36,176 nt of DNA from contig NZ_BAFR01000158.1 of NCBI RefSeq assembly GCF_000308435.1, positions 1 through 36,176 on the forward strand. Direction: 5' to 3'. The notes below the pieces were generated by a model. It saw only the letters and a program-made list of their open reading frames with translations. It was not told the origin of the DNA and did no database searches. Made by a program: the position numbers and the translations under genes. Below are positions 32,665-36,176 of the stretch, one piece after another (positions within the stretch are counted from its first letter, which is position 1; each line of letters starts with the position of its first letter). Source of the stretch: Nocardia araoensis NBRC 100135. Its GTDB lineage: Bacteria > Actinomycetota > Actinomycetes > Mycobacteriales > Mycobacteriaceae.

Positions 32665-34872
32665 TCACTTTCCTGCCACAATACCCCTTGGGGTATCTTT
32701 CGGCTCGGTCCGCTCGTGGGCGAAACTGACCGTGGGCAGGATCCGGCGCAGCCAGGCCGGGGACCACCACGCGCCCCTACCGGTCAAGCGCAGCGCGACC
32801 GGCAGCAGTACCAAGCGCACCACCACCGCGTCCAGCAGCACCGCGACGCCGAGGATGATGCCCATCTCCTTCGGCGGCAGCGGATCGGCCAGCGCGAAGG
32901 TGAAGAACACCGCGACCATGACCGCGGCCGCGGCGAAGATGACCCGGCCGGAGTGGGCCAGCCCGTCGATGGCCGCCGTACGCGGGTCCCGCGAGCGCTC
33001 GTAGTGCTCCTTGGCCGTGGCCAGCAGGAACACGGTGTAGTCCATGGCGATGGCGAAGATCATCGCGAAGAAGAACACCGGCCCCCAACCGTCCAGGAAC
33101 CCCTGGGGACTGAAGCCGAGCAGGCCCGCGCCGTGACCGTCCTGGAAGATCAGCTTCGCCACCCCGAACGCGGCCGCGGTCGACAACAGGCTGACCAGGG
33201 TGCCCAGCGCGGCGATGAGCGGAGCCTGCAACGCCACCAACAGCAGGACGAAGCCGAGGACGAGGATCACCCCGACGACGATCGGCAGGTAGTCGTCGAG
33301 CGCCTGTTGCAGGTCGAGGTTCTCCGCCGGTGCGCCGCCGACAAGAGCATCGGCGGGCAGTCGCCCACGCAGGTCGTCGAGGATGCCGCCCAGCCGGTGA
33401 TCGGAAGGATCGACGGCGGGCAGGGCCTGCATCATCACCAGGCCGGAATCATCCGCGGCCGCCACGGGCGGAGTGACCATGGCGATGCCATCGGTCGCCC
33501 CTGCCGCCTCGGCGCTGCGGGCGGCCTCGGCCGCGGGGACGACGATCTGCAATGCGCCGGGCGCTCCCGCGCCGAGCTGACGCTGAACCAGTTCATAGCC
33601 TTGTCGTACAGGCGCGTCGGCGGGCACGACCTGAATCGAGGGCATCGCGACCTGCAATCCCGTGGCGGGCAACGCCAGCGCCACCAACACACCGAGTCCT
33701 GCGAGCGCGAACGGCCACGGGTGATCGTGCAGTAGCCGCCCCCAGCGGGCGAACCGCGGGGAGCGATGCTGCTGACGCGTCGCGTACGGCAGTGCCGCGG
33801 CATTGATCCGGCCGCCCAGCGCGCCCAGCGCCGCAGGCAACAACGTCAGCGTGGCGGCGAGCACGAACACCACCGCGAGCATGATTCCCACGGCCATGGT
33901 GCGCACCGCGGGCGCCGGGACCAGGAGCACCGCCGACAGGCTGACCAGCACGGTCAGTCCGGAGAGCACGACAGCCTTGCCCGCGGTGGCCATGGTCTCG
34001 GCCACCGCCGCACGCGCATCGGCGGACTTGGTGAGCGCGTCACGGAAGCGGGCGACCAGGAACAGCGCGTAGTCGATGCCCAGCGCGAGAGCGAACATCA
34101 TGGCGAAGTTCATCGCCCACACCGAGATCGGCGTGAGGTGGTTGAGCAGCACCAGACCACCGGCCGAAGCGACCAGCCCGGCCACCGTCAACAGCAGCGG
34201 AAGCCCGGCCGCGACCAGCGAGCCGAACGCCAAGACCATGATCGCCAGCGTGACCGGCCAAGAGAACAGCTCGGCCCTGATCATCGCCTCGTGGTTGGCC
34301 TTGTTGAAATCGCTCCACAGCGCCGACGCACCGGTGGGGTAGACCTCGATTCCGTCGCCGGACAGCGCGGTCAGCGCCGCCTTGTGTTCGTCGACGGCCC
34401 GCACCATCTCGTCGGTGGAGGCGTCGGCGCCCGCGATCAGGATGCCGGTGTGGCCGTCCGGGCTGATCGTCATGCCCGGCTGCGGCGCGACGACGGCCGC
34501 GAACCGGGGATCGTCGGCGAAGATCGCCGAAATCCGGCCCAATGTCCGCTGCATCGCCGGATCGGCGATGGTCTCTGTGTCGGAATGCACCACCACCTGC
34601 ACCGCCGCCGAGGAATTCCCGCCGAAGTGCTGCTGGGCGAGTTCGCGAACCCGCACCGACTCCGAACCATCGGCCTGCCATCCGGCGCCGGCCAGCGAAC
34701 TGAACACGCTGGGCGCCGCCGCCCCTAGCGCCACCAGCAACAACAGCCACACGCCGAACACAACCCGGGCCCGGCCGGCCATCATCGCGCCCCAGCGCGC
34801 CAACAGTCCGCCGGGTGAAACCCGGTCATGAGCGTCTACTCCGTCCTGCCCCATCAATGTCGTTGGCCGCAT
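32665..34872 (-). CDS. MMPL/RND-superfamily membrane transporter
   Basis: A 735-residue polytopic transporter of the MMPL family. It has TM1 (VVFGVWLLLLVALGAAAPSVF), a first external domain (about residues 65-190), a block of helices containing the proton-relay motif ALGIDYALFLVARFRDAL, a second external domain (about 400-525), and a second block with FAIAMDYTVFLLATAKEHY. MMPL proteins move lipids or hydrophobic compounds out of actinobacterial cells; the cargo here is unknown. The ATG at 34872 has GGGAG upstream; an ATG at 34854 is the alternative. It is expressed from a region with two operator palindromes and continues into the CstR-like gene 16 bases downstream. Confidence 0.9.
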   Translation of the reverse strand: MRPTTLMGQDGVDAHDRVSPGGLLARWGAMMAGRARVVFGVWLLLLVALGAAAPSVFSSLAGAGWQADGSESVRVRELAQQHFGGNSSAAVQVVVHSDTETIADPAMQRTLGRISAIFADDPRFAAVVAPQPGMTISPDGHTGILIAGADASTDEMVRAVDEHKAALTALSGDGIEVYPTGASALWSDFNKANHEAMIRAELFSWPVTLAIMVLAFGSLVAAGLPLLLTVAGLVASAGGLVLLNHLTPISVWAMNFAMMFALALGIDYALFLVARFRDALTKSADARAAVAETMATAGKAVVLSGLTVLVSLSAVLLVPAPAVRTMAVGIMLAVVFVLAATLTLLPAALGALGGRINAAALPYATRQQHRSPRFARWGRLLHDHPWPFALAGLGVLVALALPATGLQVAMPSIQVVPADAPVRQGYELVQRQLGAGAPGALQIVVPAAEAARSAEAAGATDGIAMVTPPVAAADDSGLVMMQALPAVDPSDHRLGGILDDLRGRLPADALVGGAPAENLDLQQALDDYLPIVVGVILVLGFVLLLVALQAPLIAALGTLVSLLSTAAAFGVAKLIFQDGHGAGLLGFSPQGFLDGWGPVFFFAMIFAIAMDYTVFLLATAKEHYERSRDPRTAAIDGLAHSGRVIFAAAAVMVAVFFTFALADPLPPKEMGIILGVAVLLDAVVVRLVLLPVALRLTGRGAWWSPAWLRRILPTVSFAHERTEPKDTPRGIVAGK
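32681..32696. promoter_or_regulatory. CsoR/CstR-type operator inside the MMPL 3' end
   Basis: ATACCCCTTGGGGTAT is a perfect 16-bp palindrome that matches the ATACCCC-GGGGTAT class of CsoR/CstR operators. It lies in the last codons of the MMPL gene (encoding TPRGI), about 32 bases before the regulator's ATG. An internal promoter for the repressor gene, autoregulated, is the likely reading. Confidence 0.75.
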
Positions 34873-34923
34873 CGGTGCTCCCTATTTCCGCTATACGAAT
34901 CGCAGCGCTCAGCCTGCTCGGAC

Positions 34924-34939
34924 ATACCCCTGGGGGCAT
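34924..34939. promoter_or_regulatory. CsoR/CstR-type operator 1 in the divergent region
   Basis: ATACCCCTGGGGGCAT is an imperfect 16-bp inverted repeat of the ATACCCC-GGGGTAT class, 51 bases upstream of the MMPL start. A similar site begins 24 bases further on. The pair lies between the divergent MMPL and DsbA-like genes, so both could be controlled together. Confidence 0.65.
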
Positions 34940-34947
34940 CGGGAACT

Positions 34948-34963
34948 ATACCCCCAGGGGTAT
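34948..34963. promoter_or_regulatory. CsoR/CstR-type operator 2 in the divergent region
   Basis: ATACCCCCAGGGGTAT is a near-perfect 16-bp inverted repeat. It lies 79 bases before the DsbA-like start and is spaced 24 bases from operator 1, just over two helical turns. A half-site ATACCCCT follows at 35010-35017, nearer the DsbA-like gene. Confidence 0.75.
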
Positions 34964-35042
34964 ATTGGCCACAGTGGAGTACACCACAGCGTTCCGCTCT
35001 TGCCCCGAGATACCCCTGACCGACCGAAGGAACAGACCCCTG

Positions 35043-35658
35043 ATGGCTGACATCGAGCTCTATCTCGACCCGGTATGCCCCTTCTCCTGGGTCAGCGCCC
35101 GCTGGCTGCTCGAGACCGCGGGCGAGGACCACCGGGTGACCTTGCGACAGATGAATCTCGCCGTGCTGAACGAAGGAACCGAGGTGGACGAGAAGCAACG
35201 GCCGATGCTGGAACGCTCACGCCGCCTCGGCAGGCTCTGCGCCGCCGTCACCGACCGCCACGGAGGCGACGCGTTCGCCCGGCTCTACGCCGCGCTGGGC
35301 TCGCGCATCCACGTCGGCGGCGAACACGACGACGCGGCGATCACCACGGCGATCACCGAAAGCGGTCTCGACCCCACCCTCATCGAGACGCTCGACGACG
35401 CGAGCCTCGACCACCTGGTCAGCGCCGCCCACAACGAGAGTCAGCAGGCACTCGGCGCCACGAACGGCGCGCTCATCATCGCCGTCGACGGCCACGCTTT
35501 CGCCGGACCGGTCCTCACCGGTCCTCACCGGTCCTCCGACGGCCGATCGGGCACGAGCCCTGCTCGAAGCGCTCGTCACGCTCACCACCACCGCCGAGTT
35601 CGCCGACCTGCACCGGCCGTACCAGGGGCCACCCACCGTCGCAGGCAAGAACAAGTAG
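35043..35658 (+). pseudogene. DsbA/Rv2466c-like oxidoreductase gene, frameshifted by a 10-bp duplication
   Basis: The product resembles the mycothiol-dependent nitroreductase type of Rv2466c: DPVCPFSWVSARWLLE (residues 9-24) in place of DPLCPWCW, then MNLAVLNEG, and GHAFAGPVLTG near residue 155. Only the first active-site Cys is kept (Cys12; Ser15 at the second position), and the usual cis-Pro loop reads ALII. At 35511-35530 a perfect 10-bp tandem repeat (GTCCTCACCG twice) shifts the frame. Removing one copy gives GPPTADRARALLEAL...VAGKNK with a stop at 35656-35658, a 201-residue protein of family length. As it stands, the frame runs to a stop at 35724-35726 with an unrelated Arg-rich tail. 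It is either a real mutation, a switchable site or a sequencing error. Confidence 0.8.
35511..35530 (+). repeat. Perfect 10-bp tandem duplication (frameshift site)
   Basis: GTCCTCACCG occurs at 35511-35520 and 35521-35530, followed by a partial copy GTCCTC. Because 10 is not a multiple of three, gain or loss of one copy switches the reading frame of the DsbA-like gene. Confidence 0.95.
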
Positions 35659-35761
35659 TCTCCTCCGGCAAGGTCACCCGAGCACGCCCAGATCGCGCAC
35701 CGCACCAGCGCCCGGCTCCCCGATAGGACCTGGCGCTCAGCGAACCGCCGCCACCCAGTAG

Positions 35762-35845
35762 CGCTCACCGACCCGCGCCAACTCCCCCACCGCGACCCAA
35801 CAGCGCTCAGCGAACCCGCGCCAACTCCCCCGCCGCGACCCGATA
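35762..35845 (-). repeat. Degenerate 42-43 bp tandem copies of the CbiX-like gene's 3' end
   Basis: On the minus strand the gene ends with a segment encoding RYRVAAGELARVR. Copies follow: 35803-35845 (the gene end itself), 35761-35802 (encoding RCWVAVGELARVG in a shifted frame), and a partial third copy, RYWVAAVR, near 35738-35760. One extra base in the gene-end copy makes the stop come early. It looks like a local duplication that has drifted. Confidence 0.7.
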
Positions 35846-36176
35846 GCGCTCGGCGATCAATCGGACCACAGCCGGATGCACGCCGATGGGCTCGGCGACG
35901 CCGTCCGCGCCCGCCTCGTGCAGGCGTTGCTGGAACAGGCCGTGCGCGAGCAGATACGAGGCGACGAACACCCGGCCCGCACCCGCCTGGCGAAGTTCGG
36001 CGACGACGTCCGGCACGCGCGGCGCACCGGTCGCGACGTAGCCGATGCGAACTCCCGTGCCGAGACGCTCGGCCAGCAGGCCGGCCGCGCGCCGGACATC
36101 CTGCCTGGCGCGGGCGTCCGAGGAACCCGCGGCGGCGAAGACCACCGCATCACCCGGGCGCCAGCCCGCCGCGCGC
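35807..36176 (-). CDS. Sirohydrochlorin chelatase/CbiX-family protein, C-terminal part
   Basis: The last 120 or so residues of a CbiX/SirB-type protein; the gene begins beyond the window edge. Family members insert Co2+ or Fe2+ into sirohydrochlorin for cobalamin or sirohaem synthesis. The fragment shows VVFAAAGSSDARARQDVRRAAGLLAERLG, then VRIGYVATGAPRVPDVVAELRQAGAGRVFVASYLLAHGLFQQRL, with the metal-site His in LLAHG. It ends LIAERYRVAAGELARVR. The early stop results from the drifted tandem copies described separately. Sirohaem for nitrite reduction would suit a nitrate-respiring cell, but no direct link is shown. Confidence 0.82.
   Translation of the reverse strand, partial: RAAGWRPGDAVVFAAAGSSDARARQDVRRAAGLLAERLGTGVRIGYVATGAPRVPDVVAELRQAGAGRVFVASYLLAHGLFQQRLHEAGADGVAEPIGVHPAVVRLIAERYRVAAGELARVR

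Overview
The window is one contiguous piece of a high-GC actinomycete chromosome. Nocardia or a close mycolic-acid relative is most likely. This is inferred from GC-rich third codon positions, tightly packed ATGA/GTGA-overlapping operons, an actinomycete-type gas vesicle cluster, a GT87 lipoglycan mannosyltransferase, and a mycothiol-era DsbA-like nitroreductase resembling Mycobacterium Rv2466c. No rRNA, tRNA, CRISPR array, insertion sequence or prophage was seen.

Left part (1-4630): the 3' end of a moeA-type molybdopterin molybdenumtransferase gene, a small basic Gln-rich protein, a DUF1330 protein, and a compact methionine-salvage operon. In that operon mtnA and mtnB are fused into one reading frame, followed by mtnD and mtnC.

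Nitrate respiration (5177-12142): a complete narGHJI operon. All Fe-S, Mo and haem ligands that can be checked are present. A 17-codon mini-ORF sits between narG and narH. A strong bidirectional hairpin closes the operon against a convergent VOC-family gene.

Gas vesicles (12991-18336): ten co-directional genes that overlap or nearly abut: two accessory proteins with low-complexity charged repeats (GvpY/GvpZ-like, the second with an SRPBCC domain), then gvpA, gvpF, gvpG, gvpO, gvpJ, gvpL, gvpS and gvpK. Next to the anaerobic nitrate reductase, this suggests an oxygen-limitation lifestyle island, which is an inference.

Middle (18374-28829): an SMI1/KNR4 protein, a TVP38/DedA-type membrane protein, a GT87 mannosyltransferase, two small membrane proteins, a secreted cupin, a TetR regulator, a Tat-exported purple acid phosphatase, a TfoX-N protein and a large orphan TrbL/VirB6-like membrane protein.

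Right part (28911-36176): an NAD(P)-binding epimerase-like protein divergent from a GlxA-type AraC regulator, a second NmrA-like protein, then a stress module. The module holds a DUF302 protein, a CsoR/CstR-family repressor lacking the copper-binding His, an MMPL transporter, and a divergent DsbA-like (Rv2466c-type) gene broken by a 10-bp tandem duplication. Three ATACCCC-GGGGTAT palindromes mark its likely operators. The window ends in a sirohydrochlorin chelatase/CbiX-family gene whose 3' end is echoed in degenerate tandem copies.
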